DNA from: a virus
Virus record (IMG/VR): IMGVR_UViG_3300030060_002342
Coordinates: 1 to 64,000 of that record
Length of the DNA: 64,000 bases
Reading direction: 5' to 3' (one strand)
In this document: in pieces, positions 38,261 through 46,646 of the stretch
How positions within the stretch are numbered: the first letter of the stretch is position 1
Layout: each line of letters begins with the position of its first letter
Notes under the pieces: model-generated
The model's database searches: none
Seen by the model: only the letters and a program-made list of their open reading frames with translations
Told to the model about the DNA's origin: nothing
Made by a program: the position numbers and the translations under genes

Positions 38261-38891
38261 ATTTTATAATGCTAACGAAGCTTTTAACTGTATATTACAC
38301 GAGTTAAAAACAACAGGTATAGACTTTGATAATACTAAGGCTTTATTTAATGTAGGTTTTACATTAGAAAATCCATTAGATAATCATATACATAATAAGT
38401 TTAGAGACTGGAAATATGAATATGCAGAAGCTGAATGGCAATGGTATTTATCAGGTGACAATAGCATATCAAAGCTAGGGTCTATATATGGTAAGATACC
38501 ACCAATATGGGTAAAAATGGCTAATCGCAAAGGTTGTGTAAATAGTAATTATGGTTGGCAATGGCAACGTGAAAATCAATTAGAATACGTTATCAAAAAG
38601 CTAAGAAAAAACAAAGATACTAGACACGCAGCGATTAGTATATACGATTGTAAAGAGCATGACCAATACAAGAAAGATACCCCTTGTACTTATGCTGTTC
38701 AATTTACAATTATTGATGATAAACTAAATATGTCTGTTTATATGCGTTCTAACGACATCTGGTACGGTTTCTGTAATGATCAATACTGTTTTAGTATGTT
38801 ACAAAAATTAGTTGCAGAGAGACTGTCTATTGACGTCGGATGGTATTACCATCACGCACACAACATGCATTTATATAATGATAAATTATGA
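38250..38891 (+). CDS. Thymidylate-synthase-family enzyme, possible dCMP hydroxymethylase
   Basis: The start at ATG 38250 (MRNKFYNANEAFNCILHELK) follows the usual family N-terminus; the ORF from 38220 overlaps the previous gene more. It has 213 residues. The catalytic Cys is in DTPCTYAVQF, the phosphate-binding Arg in MRSNDIWYGF, and HNMHLYND ends the fold. Aligned without gaps to E. coli ThyA (R-S-x-D...G-x-x-x-N177), the base-selecting Asn is Asp here (GFCNDQY). Asp at that place is the signature of dCMP hydroxymethylases such as T4 gp42. It transfers a one-carbon unit to a pyrimidine nucleotide; dCMP is the likely substrate. Confidence 0.75.
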   Translation: MRNKFYNANEAFNCILHELKTTGIDFDNTKALFNVGFTLENPLDNHIHNKFRDWKYEYAEAEWQWYLSGDNSISKLGSIYGKIPPIWVKMANRKGCVNSNYGWQWQRENQLEYVIKKLRKNKDTRHAAISIYDCKEHDQYKKDTPCTYAVQFTIIDDKLNMSVYMRSNDIWYGFCNDQYCFSMLQKLVAERLSIDVGWYYHHAHNMHLYNDKL

Positions 38892-39679
38892 CGTATTATA
38901 TTTATCATATTCCTGGTAAAAAAATCGGTGTTACCTGTGATCTTAATAACCGGGTCACAGTTCAGCAAGGTTATGGGCCAGATGAATATGAAGTACTAGA
39001 AACCTCTGAAGATGTTGATTATGTATCAGCAAAAGAGAGGACATTACAAAGAGAATATGGTTACCGTGTAGATATGGTGCCATATAAAAACCTTAAACCA
39101 AAATCAAATATGAATATAAATATAACTGAACAGACTACAACGTTTCCATGTCCAGTGGATAAATTAAAAGGTCAATTGTTCGATAACATAGGTATGAAAT
39201 GGAAAACTGATCACGGTCAGTTAGATATAACACCTAAGACTATTGGCTGGATAATGAAAAACGTTAAAACTTCTATGTTTAATACAGAAAGAAGTTATGT
39301 ATACAATAAAGCATTTGCAAGGTTTTACGACAACAATGATGTGTTTGCAGAACCAACTCCAGTTAAATGCTCTAAGAAACCTTTAAAAATGTTTGAGAAC
39401 ATTAGACAATGGGCTGATGAAAGAGGCTTATACGATAAGGGTGATACAAAAACTCAATTAATCAAACTACAAGAAGAAATGGGTGAGCTAGCTAAAGCTA
39501 CACTAGAAAAAGACCAAGCAGAAGTAATTGATGCTATTGGTGATATGGTTGTAGTATTAACTAACCTAGCACATTTAAACAACGTGAACATAGAAACGTG
39601 TATAGCAGAAGCATACAACGTAATATCGAAACGAACTGGTAAAATGGTTAATGGAACATTTGTCAAAGATGCAGATTAA
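38888..39679 (+). CDS. GIY-YIG-like domain fused to MazG-like pyrophosphohydrolase
   Basis: 263 residues. Residues 1-60 (YYIYHIPGKKIGVTC, DLNNRV, SAKERTLQREYG) have the Tyr, Gly, Arg and Glu order of a GIY-YIG module. Residues about 165-255 are MazG-like: KLQEEMGELAKATLEKD (E-E-x-x-E) and EVIDAIGDMVVVL (E-x-x-D), the metal-binding helices of NTP pyrophosphohydrolases. The enzyme could clear unwanted nucleotides or lower ppGpp-type signals. The nuclease-like module may be degenerate. It overlaps the ThyA-family stop by 4 bp, supporting a nucleotide-metabolism role. Confidence 0.7.
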   Translation: MTYYIYHIPGKKIGVTCDLNNRVTVQQGYGPDEYEVLETSEDVDYVSAKERTLQREYGYRVDMVPYKNLKPKSNMNINITEQTTTFPCPVDKLKGQLFDNIGMKWKTDHGQLDITPKTIGWIMKNVKTSMFNTERSYVYNKAFARFYDNNDVFAEPTPVKCSKKPLKMFENIRQWADERGLYDKGDTKTQLIKLQEEMGELAKATLEKDQAEVIDAIGDMVVVLTNLAHLNNVNIETCIAEAYNVISKRTGKMVNGTFVKDAD

Positions 39680-39893
39680 AACAGAAGATAAGGTAGTACG
39701 ATCAGTACTAAGGAAGATGGACGAACGTAGCTTAATTGGCCAAGCCAAGTATGGAGCTATGATGCATGAAGAAATAGAAGGTAAAGATAAAAATCTTCTA
39801 GACTTCTTAAATGATGTACAAGAAGAGATAATGGATGCGTTGTTGTATATCGAAGCTGCTAAAAGATGTATTGAAGATGAGAAGAAAGGTTAG
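39669..39893 (+). CDS. Small MazG-associated phage protein
   Basis: The start at ATG 39669 (MQIKTEDKVVRSVLRKMDER) overlaps the upstream stop by 11 bp; the longer start at 39651 overlaps more. 74 residues. SLIGQAKYGAMMHEEIEGKD, then LLDFLNDVQEEIMDALLYIE match a common small phage family related to MazG-type helical dNTP hydrolases. It probably works with the MazG domain protein encoded just before it. Its end overlaps the next gene by 17 bp. Confidence 0.6.
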   Translation: MQIKTEDKVVRSVLRKMDERSLIGQAKYGAMMHEEIEGKDKNLLDFLNDVQEEIMDALLYIEAAKRCIEDEKKG

Positions 39894-40323
39894 AAGAAAA
39901 AAACGAGGTCCTGTTGTCAGTAAGAAAACTACTGTTGACGGGATTAAGTTTGCAAGCGGATTAGAAGCATATATGTATAAAGCATTAAAGCAGGCTAAAA
40001 TACCTGCAGCTTACGAAGGTAGCACATATACTATATTTCAAGGCTTTGATTTAACAAAGACTTGTATTGAAAGATGTGCTAACGGAAAAGGCGAGTATAA
40101 AGATAGAGGTAATAAAAAGATATTACCAATAAAATATACTCCAGACTTTATAGGAAAAGGTTTTATAATAGAGTGTAAAGGTAGAGCTAACGAATCATTT
40201 CCAATGCGTTGGAAGTTATTTAAACATTATGCAGAGCATAACTTAAACTCTACACTTTATAAACCTCAAAATCAAAGAGAGTGTGACAGAACTGTAGAAT
40301 TAATTTTAAAAGATAATGGCTAG
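39877..40323 (+). CDS. T7 endonuclease I-like Holliday junction resolvase
   Basis: The start at ATG 39877 (MRRKVRRKKRGPVVSKKTTV) is preferred over 39835, which overlaps the previous gene fully. 148 residues. KFASGLEAYMYKALKQAKIP gives the first catalytic Glu, KYTPDFIGKGFIIECKGRAN the D..E-x-K core, and MRWKLFKHYAEHN the last basic helix, as in endonuclease I (T7 gp3). It would cut branched DNA during recombination and packaging and perhaps degrade host DNA. Confidence 0.8.
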   Translation: MRRKVRRKKRGPVVSKKTTVDGIKFASGLEAYMYKALKQAKIPAAYEGSTYTIFQGFDLTKTCIERCANGKGEYKDRGNKKILPIKYTPDFIGKGFIIECKGRANESFPMRWKLFKHYAEHNLNSTLYKPQNQRECDRTVELILKDNG

Positions 40324-40456
40324 AAAAATAAACTTAGTAGCATATAGAAAACAAGCTAAAAAGAAAAGGCCTGGAGTACATTCTAAAAACAGACACACAA
40401 AACAAAAATCAGGCAAGTACTATAATGGTACTGCCTACAGAGGACAAGGTAGATAA
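40316..40456 (+). CDS. Tiny basic protein, unknown
   Basis: 46 residues from ATG 40316 (MARKINLVAYRKQAKKKRPG), almost all Lys/Arg/Gln/Tyr. The start overlaps the resolvase stop by 8 bp, and the next gene starts 1 bp after its stop. Probably a nucleic-acid-binding peptide. No family recognised. Confidence 0.5.
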   Translation: MARKINLVAYRKQAKKKRPGVHSKNRHTKQKSGKYYNGTAYRGQGR

Positions 40457-40457
40457 T

Positions 40458-40598
40458 ATGAAAAAATGGGAATTAAGTTTTGGCCTTTTTGAAGGCTTAC
40501 TGTTTGGGTATAGAAATTATCCAGACCAAGAGAACTCAAAGATAGATCACGTATTTTACGTGTTTGTTTTTGATATTTGTTTAACTTTTTATTATTAA
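40458..40598 (+). CDS. Tiny hydrophobic protein, unknown
   Basis: 46 residues (MKKWELSFGLFEGLLFGYRN, later VFYVFVFDICLTFYY), Phe/Tyr-rich. The 'KKWEL-x-x-GLFEG-x-LFG' start resembles a small protein seen beside ribonucleotide reductase genes in marine phages. It may associate with the membrane. It ends 4 bp before NrdB. Confidence 0.5.
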   Translation: MKKWELSFGLFEGLLFGYRNYPDQENSKIDHVFYVFVFDICLTFYY

Positions 40599-40602
40599 AA
40601 AA

Positions 40603-41574
40603 ATGGGATTATTTGATGAACGTATACCTTACAAACCTTTTGAGTACCCTGAGTATTACACAGACGGTTGGCTAAAACAAGCTCAAGCGTTTTGGTTACA
40701 CACAGAGATACCAATGAGTGGTGATGTAAAGGACTGGAACGAAAAACTAACAAAGTCAGAGAAAAACTTAGTAGGTAATATACTATTAGGGTTCGCACAA
40801 ACTGAGTGTGCAGTATCTGATTATTGGACTCAGAAAGTCGTATCATGGTTTCCAAAACATGAGATACAGCAAATGGCTATGATGTTCGGCTCACAAGAAA
40901 CAATACACGCTGTAGCTTATAGTTATTTAAATGAAACACTGGGACTTGAAGACTTTGAAGCGTTTTTACATGAGCCAGCTACGGCTGAGCGTTTTGATAA
41001 TCTCGTTTCATATAGTGGCTCCGATCCTGTTGAGATCGGTAGATCACTGGCTATTTTTTCTGCTTTCGCAGAAGGAGTATCTTTATATTCTGCTTTTGCA
41101 GTACTTTACAGCTTTCAGCTACGTAATTTACTCAAGGGTATTGGCCAACAAATGAAATGGTCAGTAAGAGATGAATCATTGCATAGTAAAATGGGTTGCC
41201 AATTATATAGACACATGTGTCAAGAAAAAGACTTTTTAAAAGAGACTTGCAAACCACACATTGTTGAAGCTGCTCATGTTATGCACGATGCTGAAATGAA
41301 CTATATTGATAAGATGTTTGAGATGGGAGATATAGAAGGTTTAAAAGCATATGATCTTAAACAGTTTATAAAGAAAAGATTAAATGAAAAGCTTGAAGAG
41401 CTTGGATATAAAGAACTTTCAAAAGAGTTTAAATACGACAAAGAAGCAGCAAAAAATCTAGACTGGTTTTATCATCTTACAGGTGGTCATACACATACAG
41501 ACTTTTTTGCTATTAGACCAACTGATTATTCTAAAGCCAACGAAGGAGAGGATTTTGAAGATATATGGGAATAA
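40603..41574 (+). CDS. nrdB: Class I ribonucleotide reductase, small (beta) subunit
   Basis: 323 residues. Metal ligands are visible: Glu in FAQTECAVSDYW, Glu and His in GSQETIHAVAYSY, Glu in FAEGVSLYSAF, and Glu and His in VRDESLHSKMG. The Tyr four residues after the His (HAVAY) corresponds to the radical Tyr122 of E. coli. It carries the di-metal/tyrosyl radical used by the alpha subunit encoded at 41818-43539 to make deoxynucleotides for phage replication. Confidence 0.93.
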   Translation: MGLFDERIPYKPFEYPEYYTDGWLKQAQAFWLHTEIPMSGDVKDWNEKLTKSEKNLVGNILLGFAQTECAVSDYWTQKVVSWFPKHEIQQMAMMFGSQETIHAVAYSYLNETLGLEDFEAFLHEPATAERFDNLVSYSGSDPVEIGRSLAIFSAFAEGVSLYSAFAVLYSFQLRNLLKGIGQQMKWSVRDESLHSKMGCQLYRHMCQEKDFLKETCKPHIVEAAHVMHDAEMNYIDKMFEMGDIEGLKAYDLKQFIKKRLNEKLEELGYKELSKEFKYDKEAAKNLDWFYHLTGGHTHTDFFAIRPTDYSKANEGEDFEDIWE

Positions 41575-41576
41575 AA

Positions 41577-41816
41577 ATGAAGTATTTAAAACTTTTAGTA
41601 AGAAGTAAAAGATTAACACCAGGTGAAAAACTAGCTAGTAGGATAGGTTATTTTGGTGCTGGCTGTTTATTATCAGCGCACTGGACGTTAGAACCTAAAT
41701 TATATATAGCTGGTTTTTTATGCGTGTTAATACAAGTTGCGACAAGAAAGCAATGGAATTTAGTAGCGTTAAACATTAATGGTTTAATAGCTTGGACAAA
41801 ACATTTAATAGGATAA
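41577..41816 (+). CDS. Small membrane protein between nrdB and nrdA
   Basis: The start at ATG 41577 (MKYLKLLVRSKRLTPGEKLA) avoids overlap with nrdB. 79 residues with two likely membrane segments (IGYFGAGCLLSAHW and YIAGFLCVLIQVA) and a third weaker one at the C-terminus. It sits in a 243-bp gap between the reductase genes. Function unknown; its insertion here suggests co-expression, not a role in reduction. Confidence 0.5.
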   Translation: MKYLKLLVRSKRLTPGEKLASRIGYFGAGCLLSAHWTLEPKLYIAGFLCVLIQVATRKQWNLVALNINGLIAWTKHLIG

Positions 41817-41817
41817 C

Positions 41818-43539
41818 ATGTGGAGTAATAGATGGAAAAAAGGCGTTGATTACCCTGAGTGGGCAGACGCAGATGTATATAAGAAAACAATTACAGGTGG
41901 TTATTTATTTAACGGCGAAACACCAAGAGAAGCATATGAACGAGTAGCTGCTACGGTAGCCATGCGACTTAGAAAGCCTGAGCTTAAAGATAAATTCTTT
42001 GAGTATATATGGAACGGTTGGTTATGTTTGGCTTCACCTGTATTATCAAACCTAGGCACAGAGAAAGGATTACCGATCTCGTGCTTTGGTATTGATGTAG
42101 CTGATAGCATACAAGACATAGGTAAGAAAAACTTAGAGATGATGCTGTTAGCTAAACACGGTGGTGGTGTAGGTATAGGCATAAATCAAATCAGACCATC
42201 AGGTGCTGAGATTACAATGAACGGTACATCAGATGGTGTTGTGCCTTTCTGTAAGATATATGACTCTAGCATACTAGCCACTAATCAAGGTGCTGTACGA
42301 AGAGGTGCTGCATCTGTTAATTTAAATATAGAACACAGCGATTGGGAAGACTGGTTAGAAATAAGAGAACCTAAAGGTGATATTAATAGACAATCATTAA
42401 ACCTACATCAGTGTACTGTAATCGGTGATAAGTTTATGCGTAAACTTAGAGACGGTGATAAAGTTGCAAGACGTAAATGGGGTAAACTATTACAGAAACG
42501 TAAGGCAACTGGTGAACCTTATATAATGTACAAGGGTAATGTAAATAAAAACAACCCTGCTGCATATAAGGATAATGCTCTGAAAGTATTTATGACTAAT
42601 ATATGTTCAGAGATAGTATTGCACACAGATGAAAACCATAGTTTCGTATGTTGTTTATCTAGTTTAAACCTAGCTAAATATCATGAGTGGAAAGACTCAA
42701 ATATAATATACGATAGTATATGGTTTTTAGATGGTGTATTAGAAGAATTTATACAAAAAGCAAAAAATAGAAGGGGCTTTGAAAACGCAGTAAGATCTGC
42801 TGAAAAAGGTAGAGCACTTGGTTTAGGTGTTTTAGGTTGGCATACTTATTTACAACAAAAAGGTTACCCTTTTGAAGGATTATTAGCACAATATGAAACA
42901 AGAAGGATTTTTAGCCAAATTAAAATTGAAAGTGAAAGAGCAAGTATGGCGCTTGCGGAAGAGTACGGAGAACCTTTATGGTGTATTGGTACTGGATTTC
43001 GTAACACCCATCTTAGAGCTATTGCTCCTACTGTTAGTAATAGTAAACTATCTGGTAATGTCAGTCCTGGTATTGAGCCTTGGGCTGCTAACGTCTTTAC
43101 TGACCAGAGTGCTAAAGGTACTTTCATACGTAAAAATCCTACGCTAGTAGAAGTATTAAAAGAACATAATTTAAACACGGATAAAATATGGAACAAAATT
43201 TTGGAAGACGGTGGTTCAATACAAGGCATAAAACAATTAGAGAAAATTACGTTGGGCGATCACGACATACCAATCAAAGAAGTATTCAAAACTTTCAAGG
43301 AAATAAATCAACTAGACTTAGTTAATCAAGCTGGTATAAGACAACAGTATATAGACCAGTCTGTTAGTTTAAACTTAGCTTTTCCTGCGCAAGCAGATCC
43401 TAAGTTTATAAACAAAGTTCATTTAGAAGCTTGGAAGAAAGGTATAAAAACATTATATTATATGAGAACCGAATCAGTACTTAGAGGTGATATAGCTAGA
43501 CAAGCTACTGATGAAAATTGTTTAAGTTGTGATGGTTAG
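41818..43539 (+). CDS. nrdA: Class I ribonucleotide reductase, large (alpha) subunit
   Basis: 573 residues, shorter than E. coli NrdA (761). It starts inside the catalytic core with no N-terminal ATP cone, so dATP feedback is probably absent. Active-site features: KGLPISCFGIDV (redox Cys), MTNICSEIVLHTDE (N-x-C-x-E radical site), FVCCLSSLNL and PTVSNSKLSGNVSPG. The C-terminus ends NCLSCDG, giving the CxxC redox pair. It pairs with NrdB. Loss of the ATP cone is common in phage enzymes and would allow dNTP overproduction. Confidence 0.93.
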   Translation: MWSNRWKKGVDYPEWADADVYKKTITGGYLFNGETPREAYERVAATVAMRLRKPELKDKFFEYIWNGWLCLASPVLSNLGTEKGLPISCFGIDVADSIQDIGKKNLEMMLLAKHGGGVGIGINQIRPSGAEITMNGTSDGVVPFCKIYDSSILATNQGAVRRGAASVNLNIEHSDWEDWLEIREPKGDINRQSLNLHQCTVIGDKFMRKLRDGDKVARRKWGKLLQKRKATGEPYIMYKGNVNKNNPAAYKDNALKVFMTNICSEIVLHTDENHSFVCCLSSLNLAKYHEWKDSNIIYDSIWFLDGVLEEFIQKAKNRRGFENAVRSAEKGRALGLGVLGWHTYLQQKGYPFEGLLAQYETRRIFSQIKIESERASMALAEEYGEPLWCIGTGFRNTHLRAIAPTVSNSKLSGNVSPGIEPWAANVFTDQSAKGTFIRKNPTLVEVLKEHNLNTDKIWNKILEDGGSIQGIKQLEKITLGDHDIPIKEVFKTFKEINQLDLVNQAGIRQQYIDQSVSLNLAFPAQADPKFINKVHLEAWKKGIKTLYYMRTESVLRGDIARQATDENCLSCDG

Positions 43540-44305
43540 TATAGAACAAATATTAGATCCAATAGATGTAAAAACTTTCTTTAGTACTTATTGGAAGAAA
43601 AAACATTTAGTTATAAGAAGAAATAAGTTTAAAGACTTATATACTTTTGAGCAGTTAGATAAATATCTAAATCAATATCCTGATGTAAAATCGTTACAGA
43701 TATTAAACTATAACGATAAAGATGAAAGATGGTGTTTAGATAAACATAAAAAACTAAAACAACCCATGTTAAGCAAACAAGAGGTACATACTCTATGGAC
43801 AAAAGGTAAATCATTTGTTTTACCCTTTGCAGAGTATCAAAGCAAAAAGTTAGTTGATATATGTTTTGAGCTAGAAAAGTATTTTGATCGCGGGCAAGTA
43901 AACGTGTATGCTTCGCCTGCAGCAAACTCAAAGTCATTTCCACCTCATAGAGATGGTACAGAAAACTTTTTGTTTCATCAACACGGTAGAGTTAAATGGA
44001 CTTTGTATAAAAACTTTGATAATAAAGAAATATTAGATGAGTTTATTTTAGAACCAGGTGATTTACTTTATATACCTATAGGTATGTTTCACAAGGTAGA
44101 AACACTTGGACCAAGAATACTATTAAGTATTCATTTTACAAATAAGAAAAATCAATCATTAGAAAAGTTTTCAGTAGGTGGTAGCAACAGTAGACGTAAG
44201 TGGTATAATTGGTTACCTGAACTACCTACCGCAACAATTAAACGACCAGCTAGGCTTATGAACAAAGCAAGATGGTCTAAACCTTACTTTAATAAAAAAA
44301 TATGA
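43529..44305 (+). CDS. JmjC/cupin-type 2-oxoglutarate oxygenase
   Basis: 258 residues. The cupin core has FPPHRDGTENFLFHQHGRVK (His-x-Asp iron ligands, about residue 138) and GDLLYIPIGMFHKVETLGPR (second His, about 190), then ILLSIHFTN. This order matches the cupin_4/JmjC ribosomal-oxygenase (YcfD-like) family. It would hydroxylate a protein or another target using Fe(II) and 2-oxoglutarate. It overlaps nrdA by 11 bp and the cupin gene by 4 bp, and precedes the Kdo cassette, so modification of a sugar or cell-surface product is a second possibility. Confidence 0.65.
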   Translation: MMVSIEQILDPIDVKTFFSTYWKKKHLVIRRNKFKDLYTFEQLDKYLNQYPDVKSLQILNYNDKDERWCLDKHKKLKQPMLSKQEVHTLWTKGKSFVLPFAEYQSKKLVDICFELEKYFDRGQVNVYASPAANSKSFPPHRDGTENFLFHQHGRVKWTLYKNFDNKEILDEFILEPGDLLYIPIGMFHKVETLGPRILLSIHFTNKKNQSLEKFSVGGSNSRRKWYNWLPELPTATIKRPARLMNKARWSKPYFNKKI

Positions 44306-44646
44306 AAGCAGGAAAAATATGGGGTAAAACAGAAATGGTCCATAAAAATGGAGTATTAGAGTTTCACCGAATAGAATTTAATAAAGGATTTAAATGCTCT
44401 GAACATGAGCATAGATTTAAGTGGAACGGATTTTTTGTTGAGTCCGGCAAAATGCTTGTCAGAGTTTGGCAAGAAGATCAAGGCTTGCTAGATGAAACAA
44501 TACTTGAAGCAGGTGATTTTACTATGGTTAAACCTGGTAAGATACATCAGTTTGAAGGTATTGAAGATGGCGTAGCTTTTGAATTATATTGGGCTGAGTT
44601 TAATCACGATGATATAATTAGAAGAACAGCAGGTACTAAGATATGA
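44302..44646 (+). CDS. Small cupin-domain protein
   Basis: 114 residues forming one cupin barrel: GFKCSEHEHRFKWNGFFVES (two His and Glu for metal) and LEAGDFTMVKPGKIHQFEGI. Small cupins near sugar-nucleotide genes often isomerise or epimerise sugars or act as sensors. It overlaps the oxygenase before and KdsB after by 4 bp each, so its role is likely tied to the Kdo pathway. Substrate unknown. Confidence 0.65.
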   Translation: MKAGKIWGKTEMVHKNGVLEFHRIEFNKGFKCSEHEHRFKWNGFFVESGKMLVRVWQEDQGLLDETILEAGDFTMVKPGKIHQFEGIEDGVAFELYWAEFNHDDIIRRTAGTKI

Positions 44647-45290
44647 AAATAGCTATAGTAATACCAGCAAGACTAAATAGTACTAGAGTCAAGCACAAGA
44701 TGTTAAAGAAGTTTAATAACAAACCTTTAATAGCACTTGTGTTTGATAAAGTACGTTCATTTGGCTATGATACATATGTCGCAACAGACAGTACTAAAAT
44801 AGCAAATACAATACCAGTTAAATGGTTGTTAAAAACAAATAGAGCAAAAAATGGTACAGAGCGTATAGCTCAGTGTTATAATAAATTACAAAAGTATGAT
44901 TATATAATAAACATACAAGGTGATATGATAGATATAGATGCTTGGACTATGAAGCCTATATTTAGAGAGTGTAAGACTGGTAACTTTGATGTGTTAACAG
45001 CTTATACAGAAGGTGCTAAACCTGACGATGTAAAAGTTATACACAACTATGGTCAAGCTCTATGGTTTACAAGATCTAATATAGGTTATGGTGATAGACA
45101 TTTAGGTATATATGTTTACACACCAAGGATATTACAAGTGTATGATTTGTTTCATGATAAATATCCTATAGAAAACTTAGAACAAAACCGTATGGTTGGT
45201 TATTATAAATTTAATGTAGTTAAAACAGAATACAATGGAATCGAAATTAACACCCAAGAAGATATTGATAGCTGGCCCGTGCAGTCTTGA
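44643..45290 (+). CDS. kdsB: CMP-Kdo synthetase-like cytidylyltransferase
   Basis: 215 residues (E. coli KdsB is 248). IAIVIPARLNSTRVKHKML gives the nucleotide-binding P-A-R/S-T-R-x-x-K start, TNRAKNGTERIAQ the NGTER motif, INIQGDMIDID the metal/ribose loop (usually QGDEP), LEQNRMVGYY the LEQLR-like motif, and GIEINTQEDID the GIDT-type C-terminal motif. It would couple Kdo to CMP. The gene overlaps KdsA by 56 bp. Together they would make activated Kdo for a transferase. Confidence 0.82.
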   Translation: MKIAIVIPARLNSTRVKHKMLKKFNNKPLIALVFDKVRSFGYDTYVATDSTKIANTIPVKWLLKTNRAKNGTERIAQCYNKLQKYDYIINIQGDMIDIDAWTMKPIFRECKTGNFDVLTAYTEGAKPDDVKVIHNYGQALWFTRSNIGYGDRHLGIYVYTPRILQVYDLFHDKYPIENLEQNRMVGYYKFNVVKTEYNGIEINTQEDIDSWPVQS

Positions 45291-45999
45291 AGACTGGTCA
45301 ACGGTTAGCATGATAGCTCAGAACTGTAAATACCTAGCAGATCAAGATGGTTTTGATTATGTATTTAAAGGATCGTTTGATAAAGCTAATAGAACTTCTG
45401 TACACTCTAAACGAGGTATAGGTATAAGTGAAGCTAAGTTTATGTTTAGAACACTTAGAGAGTTTGGTATAGATAAAATAACAACTGATATACATGAACC
45501 TTGGCAAGCAAAAGAACTAGAACCATATGTAGATATAATTCAAATACCTGCTTACCTATGTAGACAAACTGATTTATTAGTTGCTGCAGGTGAAACAGGT
45601 AAAATTGTAAACATTAAAAAAGGTCAGTTTATAAGCGGTAAAAATATGGTATACGCTGTAAATAAAGTTAGAAGCACAGGTAACGAAAATGTTTGGCTAA
45701 CAGAAAGAGGTAGTATGTTTGGTATGGGTGATTTAGTTGTAGATCCTAGACAAATAGTTGATATGAAAGATTTAGGTGTACCTGTTATAATGGACTGTAC
45801 TCACTCAGTACAAAAACCTAACTCAGGTAATAAAACAGCTGGCCAACCTAAATATACGTTACCAATAGCTAAAGTAGCTAAAGCATTAGATGTTGATGGT
45901 TACTTTTTTGAAGTACATCCAAATCCTAGCGCTGCTTGGAGTGACGGATCTAATATGGTTGAGCTAGATAACTTTGGAAATATATTATTAGAATTATGA
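45235..45999 (+). CDS. kdsA: Kdo-8-phosphate synthase
   Basis: 254 residues (E. coli KdsA is 284). Motifs: LIAGPCSLEDW, YVFKGSFDKANRTS, TDIHEPWQAKE, IIQIPAYLCRQTDLLVAA, VNIKKGQF, WLTERGSMFGMGDLVVD and VIMDCTHSVQKP. The Cys in AGPC matches the metal-binding Cys of class II (metal-dependent) enzymes. It condenses arabinose-5-phosphate with phosphoenolpyruvate to Kdo-8-phosphate. The phosphatase (KdsC) and isomerase (KdsD) are not seen, so the host must supply those steps. It overlaps KdsB by 56 bp. Confidence 0.9.
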   Translation: MESKLTPKKILIAGPCSLEDWSTVSMIAQNCKYLADQDGFDYVFKGSFDKANRTSVHSKRGIGISEAKFMFRTLREFGIDKITTDIHEPWQAKELEPYVDIIQIPAYLCRQTDLLVAAGETGKIVNIKKGQFISGKNMVYAVNKVRSTGNENVWLTERGSMFGMGDLVVDPRQIVDMKDLGVPVIMDCTHSVQKPNSGNKTAGQPKYTLPIAKVAKALDVDGYFFEVHPNPSAAWSDGSNMVELDNFGNILLEL

Positions 46000-46646
46000 A
46001 AATATTTATAGGACACGATAGTAAATACCCGCAAGCAACAGATGTTTGTATAAAGTCTATTAGAGACAACGGGTTTAAAGGTGATATACAAATACTAGAT
46101 AAAAAGAAACTGATACGCGATGGAGTGTATAGCAGAGAAGATGTTGAAGGCGAATCAACAGAGTTTTCGTTTACTAGATTTTATGTACCGTTGTTAAGTG
46201 ATTACAAGGGTATATCTATGTTTTGTGATAATGATTTTTTATGGAAATGTAATCCAGAAGAGTTATTAGATTATATGGATAATCACAAACTAGGTGTGGT
46301 TATGCACGATGATTATGAGGCTACTGGCACTAAAATGGACGGTATTGTAAATAAAACCTATCCTAGAAAAAACTGGTCTAGCTTAATGGTATTTAAAAAC
46401 GAAGGATTTAAAGATATACTTGTTAAAGAATATTTAGACAATGCTTCTCCAGCAGAGCTTCATCAAATTAAATGGGCTTGTAATAAATGTGTTAGTAGTA
46501 TACCAAAGAAATATAATTGTTTAGTAGGTCATTATGATTGTACTAACGCTAAAGCTTTACATTATACTAATGGTGGACCTTGGTTTGATAAATATAAAAA
46601 TTCAGAAAAATCTTTAGAATGGTGGAAAGTATACGAGAGTTTGTAA
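45996..46646 (+). CDS. Glycosyltransferase, GT-A/GT8-like
   Basis: 216 residues. MKIFIGHDSKYPQATDVCIK is a typical GT8-like start; SFTRFYVPLLSDYKG and ISMFCDNDFLWKCNPEELLD contain the D-x-D metal motif (about residue 79). KNWSSLMVFKNEGFKD and LHYTNGGPWFDKYKN are acceptor/donor-site segments common in these enzymes. It overlaps KdsA by 4 bp and the next transferase by 28 bp. It likely adds a hexose to a glycan whose terminal Kdo (or acidic sugar) is added by the neighbouring enzyme. Acceptor unknown. Confidence 0.72.
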   Translation: MKIFIGHDSKYPQATDVCIKSIRDNGFKGDIQILDKKKLIRDGVYSREDVEGESTEFSFTRFYVPLLSDYKGISMFCDNDFLWKCNPEELLDYMDNHKLGVVMHDDYEATGTKMDGIVNKTYPRKNWSSLMVFKNEGFKDILVKEYLDNASPAELHQIKWACNKCVSSIPKKYNCLVGHYDCTNAKALHYTNGGPWFDKYKNSEKSLEWWKVYESL

